Source: Collimonas fungivorans
Lineage (GTDB): Bacteria; Pseudomonadota; Gammaproteobacteria; Burkholderiales; Burkholderiaceae_D
DNA: 64,000 bases
Assembly: GCF_001584145.1 (NCBI RefSeq)
Contig: NZ_CP013232.1
Span: 3,968,001-4,032,000 of the forward strand
Direction: 5' to 3'
The notes under the pieces are model-generated. The model was not told where the DNA came from and did not search any database. It was given only the letters and a program-made list of their open reading frames with translations. Positions 16,159 to 24,482 of this stretch are shown here, one piece after another (within the stretch, counting starts at the first letter, position 1; each line of letters opens with the position of its first letter). A program made the position numbers and the translations under genes.

Positions 16159-17013
16159 TTTCATATATCTATATATACCGTTGTTTACATTCACTATTTC
16201 TCAAACTACATGACTGTTGTTTAGTGGAGTGGACTGGTCGCTTTTTTTCAAAACAGGGTCAAGAAAAATGAAAATTTTCTCGGAAATCAGAATTTGAGGA
16301 TTTTGCGCGGAACTTCTTCAAACTGGACAAGTCGCCGCGCCTTCATCTCTTTTTTAGTCTCTATTTCCTGCGGTTTCTCCTATGAAAATACGGAATTTTC
16401 AAACGACAAAAGTATCGCTGGAATTTATATTGAAACGCCAAAAAAATCAGGAGAAACCGACTATTTCAAAGTTTTTTTATTTTTTTTCAGGAGAGTTGGA
16501 AAGCCATCAGACAAATGAAGCGGCATTACTTGGCGGCACTAAACACGCTGCGTTGCAGCATCATGCAAAACCGTAGAGAAGCGGCCAATGCCAGTTCGAA
16601 TTGGTAGTTTTTTTGTAATACCACTTTGGTGCGAGGCTGGCACCAAAGTGGTGAGCAACAACTACCTCGAAACGACGGCAACGCCCGGTCGGATACCCGC
16701 GCTTACTTCAAAAAAACGGGATTTACAGCAGGCAAAACACCGGGCCGGCGATCGGCAGCACGGTTGATTTGAATGCAATGGAAAATGCACCAGGCGGATA
16801 AAACCGGTAGTAGACCGGGGGTGATATTGGTGCATCGCGGAACAGCGCATTTGATCCAGGTTCAGTGCTACGGCTGCGTAGCCAGCCTGTACAGGTCCGT
16901 ACAAACTGGCTAAACAGAACAAACCCCAGGCGCGTCGCGCCCGAGGCTTTTTGTGCAAGAACAGTTTCTTTCCTGCGTAGTGGCGGGAACAGGATTTGCC
17001 CCGCCAATCCGGC
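16159..17013. other. Gene-free stretch between receptor promoter and hydrolase gene
   Basis: The part from 16159 to ~16500 is AT-rich compared with the neighbourhood and has only short frames without ribosome sites or recognisable protein character. A 13-bp hairpin lies at 16620-16652. A second hairpin (TAGCCAG/CTGGCTA arms, 16879-16912) and a GGCGCG/CGCGCC stem near 16930 followed by TTTTT may end the minus-strand hydrolase transcript or belong to an unannotated RNA. Otherwise I see no gene. Confidence 0.5.
16620..16652. repeat. Perfect 13-bp inverted repeat with NtrC-like half-sites
   Basis: The arms ACCACTTTGGTGC and GCACCAAAGTGGT surround a 7-base loop. Each arm is also an ACCA-N3-TGGT palindrome close to the GCACCA-N3-TGGTGC pattern bound by NtrC. 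No T run follows on either strand, which argues against a plain terminator. Confidence 0.6.
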
Positions 17014-17940
17014 TCAAGTTTGTGTCTGCCGGATGAACTGCACGATGAGCGCAGCGATTTCATCCGGCGCGTCCTCGAAGCAGTAATGACCGACCCCGGC
17101 CAGCCGATGGATCGGCGCCTTCGGGAATATCTCTGTAAATAACGGGAGCAGATGCTCCGCATGCAGCGTCCGGTCCGCCATGCCCCAGATGGCGAGCGCC
17201 GGCTTGGCCCGGATCGTGCGATCGGCTGCCGCGTCGGGTGTCTCGAAGCGATGCGCCCCGATGGCCGCGCCTTTTGCCCAGCCGATGGCGCCGCGACAGT
17301 CCGCGGCGCTGGCGAAACGCGAACCGTAAGCGGCGAGCCAGGTGTCGGTGATCAGGGCGTGGTTCTCGAAACCATTCAGCTTGAGTGTGCTCAGGATGTT
17401 GAAACCAAGCTGACCCAGCACCGTTTCCAGGTTGCCGTCCTTTTCGGCTTTCTCGATCCACTGGAACCACGGCGCCACGCCGACATTCGCAGTCCATCGC
17501 TCGACAAGATCGGCCTGGCCGAACGGAGTTGGTCCGTTGGCCGAGATCACCCGAAGAATACGGTCCGGATGGCGGGCGGCCAGGCCCATGCCGACGGGAC
17601 CGCCGAAATCATGCAGCACGAGAGTGATGTTGCGCAGGCCGAGCGCAAGGACAAAACGTTCCAGGTTGTCGATGTGATCCTGCAGCCAGTAGCTGCGCTC
17701 CTGCGGCGTCGCGCTCTTGCCGAACCCCATGTGGTCGGGGACGACCACGCGCCGGACATCGCTGAGCGCCGGGATCAGGTGGCGGAACAGATAACCCCAG
17801 GTCGGTTCGCCATGTAGGCATAGCACCACTTCTCCATCGCGCGGCCCCTCGTCGACATAGTGCATCTGAAAACCGGGAGCATCGGTGAAGTGCGGCGCGA
17901 ACGGGAAACTGCCTCCGAAAGTGTGGTCTGCTGGGGTCAT
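17014..17940 (-). CDS. Haloalkane-dehalogenase-like alpha/beta hydrolase
   Basis: The protein has 308 residues with an alpha/beta-hydrolase fold. HGEPTW (~43-48) holds the oxyanion-hole residue, and LHDFGGPVG places an Asp nucleophile at 111, as in haloalkane dehalogenases. GVGHYCFEDAPDE carries the catalytic His near the end. The residue after the nucleophile is Phe, whereas classical dehalogenases such as DhlA have Trp there for halide binding. Dehalogenase activity is therefore doubtful, and it may be another Asp-nucleophile hydrolase. It is divergent from an HxlR regulator with a 206-bp promoter region containing two palindromes, so it is probably that regulator's target. Confidence 0.82.
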   Translation of the reverse strand: MTPADHTFGGSFPFAPHFTDAPGFQMHYVDEGPRDGEVVLCLHGEPTWGYLFRHLIPALSDVRRVVVPDHMGFGKSATPQERSYWLQDHIDNLERFVLALGLRNITLVLHDFGGPVGMGLAARHPDRILRVISANGPTPFGQADLVERWTANVGVAPWFQWIEKAEKDGNLETVLGQLGFNILSTLKLNGFENHALITDTWLAAYGSRFASAADCRGAIGWAKGAAIGAHRFETPDAAADRTIRAKPALAIWGMADRTLHAEHLLPLFTEIFPKAPIHRLAGVGHYCFEDAPDEIAALIVQFIRQTQT

Positions 17941-18030
17941 GGAAAACCTCTTTCAAAATCGTTAGTAAGGGAATAGAACCGGTTGTCTCATATGGGGCAT
18001 GCCTCACTATCGGACTCCCGGTCAATTTAG

Positions 18031-18084
18031 TTTCATATTGAAACCAATTGTTTTATAGCAGACGTGGTTTTATAATGCAACCAC
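18031..18084. promoter_or_regulatory. Promoter and two palindromes upstream of the HxlR gene
   Basis: The plus-strand promoter is TTGTTT (18049-18054), 16-bp spacer, TATAAT (18071-18076). GTTTCA-TAT-TGAAAC (18031-18045) lies just upstream of the -35 box. GTGGTT-N9-AACCAC (18064-18084) wraps the -10 box. Both are plausible HxlR operators for autoregulation and for the divergent hydrolase gene. Confidence 0.55.
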
Positions 18085-18146
18085 AAGATCCACAGAAACC
18101 TATATTCGCGGCAGGCCAGCTTGCCAAGACAGGAAAGAGATAAGCA

Positions 18147-18599
18147 ATGGTCAAACGAACCAGCCATAAAGGGGCCAGCTGCCCGGTCGCGAGGCCGCTG
18201 GATGCGATTGGCGACTGGTGGTCGCTCCTCATCATCCGCGACGCTTTCGACGGTTTGCGGCGCTTCGGCGAATTCCAGAAGAGCCTGGGCCTGGCAAAGA
18301 ACATCTTGTCCTCACGGCTGAAGAACCTGGTGGAGCACGACATCCTCGACACCGTGCCGGCGTCCGATGGCAGCGCCTACCAGGAATACGTGCTGACCGA
18401 AAAGGGGCGTGGACTGTTTCCACTGCTGGTGGCCTTGCGCCAGTGGGGCGAGGACTACTTCTTCGAGCCTGGCGAAACCCACGTGAGCCTGGTTGACGTC
18501 AAACGAGGACGACCCGTGCGCAGGCTGGAGCTCCGCTCCGACGACGGCCGGCTGCTGGGCCCGGCAGATGCTGTAGTGAAGCCCGCCTTGCTTACGTAA
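18147..18599 (+). CDS. HxlR-family transcriptional regulator
   Basis: The protein has 150 residues. It has the typical HxlR layout: a Cys near the start (GASCPVARPLDAIGDWWSLLIIRDA), the winged helix (RFGEFQKSLGLAKNILSSRLKNLVEHDIL), and YVLTEKGRGLFPLLVALRQWGE. Members often sense reactive electrophiles through the N-terminal Cys. It is divergent from the hydrolase at 17014-17940, the usual arrangement of regulator and target. The carotenoid oxygenase gene begins ~180 bp downstream with its own promoter. Confidence 0.92.
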   Translation: MVKRTSHKGASCPVARPLDAIGDWWSLLIIRDAFDGLRRFGEFQKSLGLAKNILSSRLKNLVEHDILDTVPASDGSAYQEYVLTEKGRGLFPLLVALRQWGEDYFFEPGETHVSLVDVKRGRPVRRLELRSDDGRLLGPADAVVKPALLT

Positions 18600-18674
18600 T
18601 TAACCATAAGCAACTGATCCCGCCACGATTGCCGCAGCCAAAGGAAATATCGCATTGTTTTTACCCGGGTTTTA

Positions 18675-18703
18675 TTGACCGGATATTTATATCCGGGTAT
18701 TAT
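18675..18703 (+). promoter_or_regulatory. Promoter of the carotenoid-oxygenase gene with operator in the spacer
   Basis: TTGACC (18675-18680) and TATTAT (18698-18703) are 17 bp apart. An 18-bp palindrome, CCGGATAT-TT-ATATCCGG (18679-18696), fills the spacer. A bound dimeric repressor here would block RNA polymerase. The regulator is not identifiable from sequence. Confidence 0.65.
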
Positions 18704-18776
18704 TTGCAAAACTCGACTGACCCAGTCATCTTCGAGTGGATGCCTACCCGATAAAAACGATAGAGGAACAACAAAC

Positions 18777-20108
18777 ATGGCTGCGATCAATTTGAACGCC
18801 GGCGCCGGCGCGCCTGTCGCCGATGAAGTCGACCTGGTCGATCTTGCCGTTACTGGAACAGTTCCGCAGGATCTTAATGGGGCGCTGGTACGCAATGGCC
18901 CCAACCCGCTGCGCGGCCGTTTCGAAGGAAACGATGTGCTGTCCTGGTGGCCGGAAGCCGCCATGCTGCATGCAATCTCATTTCAGGACGGCCGCGCAAC
19001 GGGCTATTGCAACCGCTGGGCCCGCACGCAGCGATGGGCGCAGGTGTACGATCCAGACGCCGTGACATCTCTGCTCGATACGAATCCTAACGTCAACGTG
19101 CTCCATCACGCCGGCGAGATACTGGCCCTGGCGGAAGGCGGCGCTCCGCTTGCCATGACAGCCAAACTCGAAACCCTGGGAGCGGCGCGCCGTCACCCGG
19201 GACTGGCAGGCGGCATGACAGCCCATCCAAAAGTCGATCCGCAGTCAGGCGAACTGATGCTGTTCCGGGCCGATTGGAACAAACCCTGGTTGCGCTACGG
19301 GGTGACAGACGCGCATGGCGCGCAAAGCGTCGACGTTGAAATCGAACTGCCGTCGCCGTCGATGATGCACGATATGGCGATCACCGCCACCTATAGCGTC
19401 CTGCTCGACCTTAACGTTGCGTATGACTTCTCGATGCTGTCTCGCGGCCATCGCATGCCATTGCGCTGGCATGACGAGCGCAAGGCACGGATCGGCGTAA
19501 TCCCTCGCTATGGCAGCAAGATTCGCTGGTTTGAAGTCACGCCCTGCTTCATCCTGCATGTAGTGAATGCGTACGACGCAGATAAATCGACGGTTGTCCT
19601 GGATGTCGTTCGATATCCATGGTATTTGCGCCTCGCGGACGACATGGCGGCTTTTGAGGAAAATCCGCCGGGCGTCCTGTGGCGCTACGTCATCGACCTG
19701 AAGAGCGGAACCGTGACAGAAAAGCAGATCGATGATGCAGGTATCGAGCTGCCTCGCATCAACGAAACCCGGACGGGCCGTCCTTATCGCTTTCTCTACG
19801 CTGTAGAACAACCTGCAAATATAGAGATGCGAGGCATCGTTCGCTATGACCTCGCATCCGGTTCGACGCAGCGATATCAAGTTCCGGCAGGCGACCAGAA
19901 CAGCGAACCGGTGTTCGTGCCGCGTCCCGCCGCCTCCGGTGAAGATGACGGCTGGGTACTGGTCTGTGTATATCGCCATGCAACGGACACCAGTGACCTG
20001 GTAATCCTTGACGGCCAGGATATCGAAAAGGATCCGATCGCGACGGTGCACCTGCCCAGGCGGATTCCCGCGGGATTTCATGGGGCGTGGCTGCCAAAAG
20101 ATTGTTAA
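18777..20108 (+). CDS. Carotenoid cleavage oxygenase family protein (RPE65/CCD)
   Basis: Start at ATG 18777, preceded at a good distance by GAGGAA; an earlier in-frame ATG lies inside the promoter. The 443-residue protein has the beta-propeller start GTVPQDLNGALVRNGPNP. The four iron-ligand His are recognisable: His150 (AHPKVD), His198 (MMHDMAIT), His261 (ILHVVNAYD) and His435 (GFHGAW). It should cleave a double bond in carotenoids, apocarotenoids or, as in lignostilbene dioxygenases, stilbenes. Substrate is not predictable here, and no carotenoid synthesis genes are in the window. It is followed by a SnoaL-like gene with a separate promoter. Confidence 0.92.
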   Translation: MAAINLNAGAGAPVADEVDLVDLAVTGTVPQDLNGALVRNGPNPLRGRFEGNDVLSWWPEAAMLHAISFQDGRATGYCNRWARTQRWAQVYDPDAVTSLLDTNPNVNVLHHAGEILALAEGGAPLAMTAKLETLGAARRHPGLAGGMTAHPKVDPQSGELMLFRADWNKPWLRYGVTDAHGAQSVDVEIELPSPSMMHDMAITATYSVLLDLNVAYDFSMLSRGHRMPLRWHDERKARIGVIPRYGSKIRWFEVTPCFILHVVNAYDADKSTVVLDVVRYPWYLRLADDMAAFEENPPGVLWRYVIDLKSGTVTEKQIDDAGIELPRINETRTGRPYRFLYAVEQPANIEMRGIVRYDLASGSTQRYQVPAGDQNSEPVFVPRPAASGEDDGWVLVCVYRHATDTSDLVILDGQDIEKDPIATVHLPRRIPAGFHGAWLPKDC

Positions 20109-20202
20109 GTCCGGCGAAGATGCTCGCTCCCGGCATCAGCCTGCTTTAATTCCCAGCTATAGCCGCAGGTAACATTCATTGTCAATTTAATAAAAATGTT
20201 TC

Positions 20203-20231
20203 TTGACGATGTAGCGCAATGGACCTAAATT
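20203..20231 (+). promoter_or_regulatory. Promoter of the SnoaL-like gene
   Basis: TTGACG and TAAATT are separated by 17 bp, ~115 bp upstream of the start codon. Confidence 0.6.
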
Positions 20232-20347
20232 ATTTCTGCATCCAGATAATGCGGCATATTTTTTCAGATTGATTTTTCGAAGCCAGTGAGCCAATGGCGA
20301 CGAAGAATATTCCGGAAAAACCATCGACGCCAACCTAGGAAACCCTC

Positions 20348-20731
20348 ATGGAAACCAACAAGCAGATAGCCCTTCGAGCATTGATCGGAGCATTCATTGA
20401 CCGGGATCCAACTGTCGTCGACAAATATTTTGCGGCGGACTATATCCAGCATAACCCCACTATCCCGAACGGTCCGGCTGCGATCAAGGAACTGATCCCC
20501 AAATTGCCCAAGGATTTTTCTTACCAGCCAGGCATGGCGGTCGCCGAAGGCGATCTGGTGATGGTTCACGGCCGTTACCTTGGCTGGGGACCGAAGCCGA
20601 TGGTCGCCGTCGACATGTTCCGCCTGAAAGACGGCAAGGTGGTTGAGCATTGGGATGTCATGCAGGAAGAAGTCCCGGCGTCCGCCACCGCAAGCGGCAA
20701 CCCGATGTTTTCTGCGCCGGCAGCAGCCTGA
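20348..20731 (+). CDS. SnoaL-like / NTF2-fold protein
   Basis: The protein has 127 residues of the NTF2-like superfamily: AIDRDPTVVDKYFAADYIQHNP, PAAIKELIPKL, and FRLKDGKVVEHWDVMQ. The closing EHWDV motif and the YIQHNP segment are typical of SnoaL-like polyketide-cyclase relatives, a group with diverse or unknown roles. The start has AGGA at suitable distance. No signal peptide, so cytoplasmic. It may be a small-molecule isomerase or binding protein. Nothing in the context fixes the substrate. Confidence 0.85.
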   Translation: METNKQIALRALIGAFIDRDPTVVDKYFAADYIQHNPTIPNGPAAIKELIPKLPKDFSYQPGMAVAEGDLVMVHGRYLGWGPKPMVAVDMFRLKDGKVVEHWDVMQEEVPASATASGNPMFSAPAAA

Positions 20732-20803
20732 CCAGGCCGATGTGCCATTAACGGCGGTCAATAGTATGATCACTGGACATCAGGCACACAGCAAGGGATC
20801 ACT

Positions 20804-21427
20804 ATGTCATTTTCACTCTGGCTCTCGTTCGTCGCGGCTTCTGCGCTGGTTATTGCGATTCCCGGGCCGACCATTGTTCTGATCGCTACCCACGCGGTGA
20901 GTTATGGGCCACGTGTTGCCGCAGCCATGGTGCTGGGTTCCGCCTTGGGCGGTGCGACAGCCATGGCGGTGGCAATGGCCGGCCTGGGAGTGCTCCTGAC
21001 CACGTCGACCGTGGTTTTCACTTGCCTCAAGCTGGTCGGCGCTGCCTACTTTTTCTGCCTGGGCGTACGCATGTGGCGCCAAGGCGCAACGAAGCTGGCG
21101 GCGCCGCAGCCGGCAGCGCGCGTCGGCCTGCTGAAGGTATTTTTCCACGCCTTCCTGGTCACTGGGCTGAACCCGAAAGGCATCGCCTTCTTTGTCCTGT
21201 TTCTACCGATGTTTATCGACAAGCACGCACCCTATGTGCCGCAGATGCTGATCCTGATTCCGACCATGGTGGTGTTAGGGCTGGCAAACGACAGCTTGTA
21301 TGCGCTTTGCGCCATAAGGTTACGCAACGTAATCCAGCGCGCTAGCGTAATGAGGGCGATTAACCGGGTCGGGGGCACAATCCTGGCTGGCCTTGGGGTC
21401 GCAATAGCGATGCATCGTTCGTCGTGA
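20804..21427 (+). CDS. LysE/RhtB-family amino-acid exporter
   Basis: The protein has 207 residues with five or six hydrophobic segments. IPGPTIVLIATHAVSYGPRVAAAMVLGSALGG is the family's N-terminal signature and FFHAFLVTGLNPKGIAFFVLFLPMFID its central one. It exports amino acids or related compounds such as homoserine lactone. It is followed by a strong hairpin terminator at 21526. Confidence 0.92.
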   Translation: MSFSLWLSFVAASALVIAIPGPTIVLIATHAVSYGPRVAAAMVLGSALGGATAMAVAMAGLGVLLTTSTVVFTCLKLVGAAYFFCLGVRMWRQGATKLAAPQPAARVGLLKVFFHAFLVTGLNPKGIAFFVLFLPMFIDKHAPYVPQMLILIPTMVVLGLANDSLYALCAIRLRNVIQRASVMRAINRVGGTILAGLGVAIAMHRSS

Positions 21428-21525
21428 ATGTTTGACTCGCCCGCGCAGGCCATTTCAGACACAGTCCAATTGCTGCACTCCACGGACACCAAAATACCTG
21501 TGCGTGACAGGCGCCAGAATGAAAA

Positions 21526-21566
21526 ACGGACCAGCTGCCAAGCCAGTAGCTGGTCCGTATTTTTCT
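21526..21566 (+). terminator. Terminator after lysE, paralogous to the tRNA-fMet terminator
   Basis: The arms ACGGACCAGCT/AGCTGGTCCGT are followed by ATTTTTCT. The same 33-bp design occurs at 23470-23502. The two copies differ by paired changes (C to A in one arm, G to T in the other), so the stem is preserved. Confidence 0.85.
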
Positions 21567-21590
21567 GGTTGCGTGGCAGGATTCATACCT
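21567..21590 (-). pseudogene. Remnant of a tRNA-fMet 3' end
   Basis: The 24 bases GGTTGCGTGGCAGGATT... next to the terminator closely match the 3' end (acceptor and T arm) of the initiator tRNAs at 23510 and 23672, in the same order and orientation relative to the terminator. The rest of the tRNA is missing. It is either a decayed third gene copy or one end of an old insertion. Confidence 0.65.
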
Positions 21591-22187
21591 CTTCTATCTA
21601 TCCGCCTGAAATGGCGCATCAACCAGCGGCAGCGGGGTCGATTGCCGCCTCCATCATTACAAGCCACACCAGGCCACCTCAGCCCCCGCAAATACTAGAA
21701 ATTGCAAAAACCGCAAGGTCTGGCGATGGCTGGGAAAGCCTCCCTTTTCAACCTGGTCATCGCGCCCGTGCTGTGACAGCAAAGCCCCCAAGGTTACAAA
21801 CACTTACAAGTTTTCCATAGGAAACATGCCCCCTTTTTTCTTTCCGACGGGCATGACTAGTAAGAGCGTATCAACAGCAGCCAGCTTCGTTGGCGTTCTC
21901 CGCACATGAATTTCAGAGATTGGGTGCAAGAGGCTTTGCATTCGTCGGGGAGAAGTCGCTTCCAGTGAAGACGGCTTCGTTTTACACAAAAAAATCAGGT
22001 GCTGGATTTGCTGTCACTGCCATGGCGATCGTCACGGTAGTGCTGCCAGAAAGGACAGGTAAGTACCGACGGGCCCATTTGAACTGGATTTCACTGACGC
22101 TGATCGCGATGGTTATTTGCTTCCAGCGCCGCCTGTGACACACATCAAGAACTGTTTGATCAACAATTCAATTTGATAGAGAAAAAA
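21591..22187. other. Gene-free stretch upstream of the secreted-protein gene
   Basis: About 600 bp with only short frames (for example 21890-22138) that lack ribosome sites and family resemblance. It probably holds the promoter of the gene at 22188. I see no RNA gene. Confidence 0.4.
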
Positions 22188-23381
22188 ATGCACTCATTTA
22201 CAAAAAAGAGCACATATTTTTTTGCGGCAGCTCTCGCTGCCGCTATTGCAACCAGCCCAGTCACCGCTGCGGCAGCTGAACCCGCCGTTTTGAACAACAC
22301 CGCGTTTTCACCCGCGGCAGCCGTCAATGCTACTGTGGTTGTGGAAACACCGGCATTGCACACCTGGCACGAAAAAATGAAGAAAATCGGTCCGCCTGCA
22401 GAGGGTTGTTTTCATGCTTCCTATCCTAGCGCCAACTGGGAGAAGGTAGCTTGCGGGCCGCGGCCGACCTATCGCTCCAGCAGGCCTATCGCTCCCTCGA
22501 TTCTGTCCTCATCTGCCGCCCGCTCCTTGAATAAGGACGAGGTAACACCACAGATCGTTGGCAACGGCACCGATTATGCCGCTCAGGCGGCGGGAGTGAT
22601 TCGATCTGCGACGGGTAGTTTCCCGGCCGTCAGCGGAGTGAAATCTGAAAAGGGCATCAATGTCCTGTTCGGTGGCTCAATGTCCAATGGAACCATCGGG
22701 GCGAATCAATATACCTTGCAGCTCAATACGGATATAAACGCATCTTCGACTGCATGCGCCAAACTTGGCTACGGCTCTTGCCACGTTTGGGAACAGTTCA
22801 TCTACTCGACGGATGCCTATACGGATGGAACCCATCCCATGGCCTTCATACAAAGTTGGGTGTTCCCGTCGCAGGCCGACTACGACAGCGCTGGCTGCCC
22901 AGCCTTTGCCGGCTGGGACGATGCCACGGACAGCAATGGCCCCGCGTGCGTTCATAACAGCAACGGCATCAGCACCGCCCAGTTCTCCATCGCTCAACTG
23001 GCAAATATGAAGCTGTCCGGCTCCGCGTCGTCGACCGGCAATGATGTAGTGACCCTGACTGTCGGCAAGGATGTCTATGCAGATAAAGTGTCTGACAGCA
23101 CGGTTTTTGCCGCACTCTGGTGGAAGCAGGCGGAATTCACGCTTGTGGGTAACGGTGGCGGATCCCAGGCATCCTTCAACAAAGGTTCCTCCGTCGGTGT
23201 AAAACTCGCCATAGACGATGGCGGCACCCATGCACCGACATGTCTTGGCCCTGATGGACATGGGTCCACGGGAGAGACCAATAATTTAACATTGGGCAAA
23301 TGTACCGTCGGCGCCGGAACGGCTGCCAACGGCACCATCGCAGCAACGAATCCCTACATTCAATTTACTGCTGCTAACTGA
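22188..23381 (+). CDS. Secreted protein of unknown function
   Basis: Start taken at ATG 22188 (an in-frame TTG lies 15 bp upstream). The 397-residue protein opens with KK, a hydrophobic segment and an AAAA-type cleavage region (~30). A low-complexity linker follows, then a Cys-containing globular part (HTWHEKMKK..GCFHASYP; GSCHVWEQFIYSTD; WVFPSQADYDSAGCP; ending NPYIQFTAAN). The Gly/Ser/Asn/Thr-rich beta-type composition suggests an extracellular beta protein. I do not recognise the family. The gene lies alone between a tRNA-fMet remnant and the intact tRNA pair. Confidence 0.75.
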   Translation: MHSFTKKSTYFFAAALAAAIATSPVTAAAAEPAVLNNTAFSPAAAVNATVVVETPALHTWHEKMKKIGPPAEGCFHASYPSANWEKVACGPRPTYRSSRPIAPSILSSSAARSLNKDEVTPQIVGNGTDYAAQAAGVIRSATGSFPAVSGVKSEKGINVLFGGSMSNGTIGANQYTLQLNTDINASSTACAKLGYGSCHVWEQFIYSTDAYTDGTHPMAFIQSWVFPSQADYDSAGCPAFAGWDDATDSNGPACVHNSNGISTAQFSIAQLANMKLSGSASSTGNDVVTLTVGKDVYADKVSDSTVFAALWWKQAEFTLVGNGGGSQASFNKGSSVGVKLAIDDGGTHAPTCLGPDGHGSTGETNNLTLGKCTVGAGTAANGTIAATNPYIQFTAAN

Positions 23382-23469
23382 GGCAGGCTGAAAAAGGTGG
23401 TGGCCAACGCCCGTCATTGGGTGTTGGAAAGTCTTGGACTAGAACCAGGTAAGCAAGGCAGAAATTAAA

Positions 23470-23509
23470 ACGGACCCGCTACTAAGCTAGTAGCGGGTCC
23501 GTCTTTTTT
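23470..23509 (-). terminator. Terminator of the tRNA-fMet pair
   Basis: Perfect 15-bp arms (ACGGACCCGCTACTA and complement) with a 3-base loop AGC. T runs or near-T runs are on both sides, so it can serve the minus-strand tRNAs and the plus-strand secreted-protein gene. Confidence 0.92.
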
Positions 23510-23586
<77 letters not shown>

Positions 23587-23671
23587 TCTGAATATAAAAA
23601 GCCTTAAGCGCTTTCCACTTAAGGCTTGATGCGCAAGAATAGCCCATTACTGCTAGCCTTCTTGCTGTAAC

Positions 23672-23748
<77 letters not shown>

Positions 23749-23879
23749 TCTGAAGAATGAAAGTATATAGTGTATTGCAGTGCAATGCAACCAATACAGA
23801 CAATCGGATTAAGAACAGCCCTATCTAATGGGCAATGCTAAACTCCCAAACTACCGATTCAAACTACCTATTGCCGCCT

Positions 23880-24464
23880 ATGAAATTTTGTTCCGAATGT
23901 GCGCATCCCGTGAGCCTGCAGATTCCGCAGGACGACAACCGCATGCGTTATGTCTGCAGCAACTGCGGCAGCATTCATTATCAGAATCCGAAAATGGTGA
24001 TCGGCTCCGTTCCCGTGTGGGAGCGCGATGGCGAACTGCGCGTGCTGCTGTGCAAACGCGCGATCGAGCCGCAATATGGTTACTGGACCCTGCCCGCGGG
24101 TTTCATGGAAAACGATGAGACCACCGGCGACGCCGCCCGCCGCGAAACCCTGGAAGAAGCCGGCGCGCGGATAGAACTGCACGAGCTTTTTTCGCTGCTC
24201 AACGTCCCGCATGTACATCAGGTGCATCTGTTCTACCGCGCCACCTTGCTCGATCTCGACTATGCCGCCGGCATAGAAAGCCTGGAAGTCGGCCTGTTCA
24301 CCGAGGCCGAAATCCCCTGGGACGAAATCGCCTTTCCCACGGTCGACATTACCTTGCGCGCCTTCTTTGCCGATATCCGGAAAATCCGCCAGGAAGGCGG
24401 CCAGTTCAGCCTGCATACGCAAGACATCTTCAAATCCATGCGCGCCGGCCTGGCGCCTAAGTAA
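23880..24464 (+). CDS. Nudix hydrolase with N-terminal zinc ribbon
   Basis: Start at ATG 23880, giving MKFCSECAHPV; earlier in-frame ATG codons add non-conserved residues. The 194-residue protein has a four-Cys zinc ribbon (CSEC ... CSNC, ~4-32). The Nudix domain has the box G-x5-E-x7-REtLEEaG (GFMENDETTGDAARRETLEEAG). This architecture is that of NudC/YjgX-like ADP-ribose or NADH-type pyrophosphatases. It probably hydrolyses a nucleoside diphosphate derivative in the cytoplasm. It is the first of a plus-strand run with aat, bpt and pyrD. Confidence 0.9.
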   Translation: MKFCSECAHPVSLQIPQDDNRMRYVCSNCGSIHYQNPKMVIGSVPVWERDGELRVLLCKRAIEPQYGYWTLPAGFMENDETTGDAARRETLEEAGARIELHELFSLLNVPHVHQVHLFYRATLLDLDYAAGIESLEVGLFTEAEIPWDEIAFPTVDITLRAFFADIRKIRQEGGQFSLHTQDIFKSMRAGLAPK

Positions 24465-24482
24465 GAAGCAGGTGGAACGGCG

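Noticed and set aside
16294..16518. 74-residue open frame in the AT-rich gap
   Set aside because: No ribosome site, low-complexity ending, no family resemblance; chance frame.
16662..17162. 166-residue open frame overlapping the hydrolase gene's 3' end
   Set aside because: It is rich in Arg/Ser/Cys as typical of antisense or shifted frames and runs into the real gene.
21890..22138. 82-residue open frame before the secreted-protein gene
   Set aside because: No ribosome site, no conserved pattern, and it ends in an arbitrary tail.
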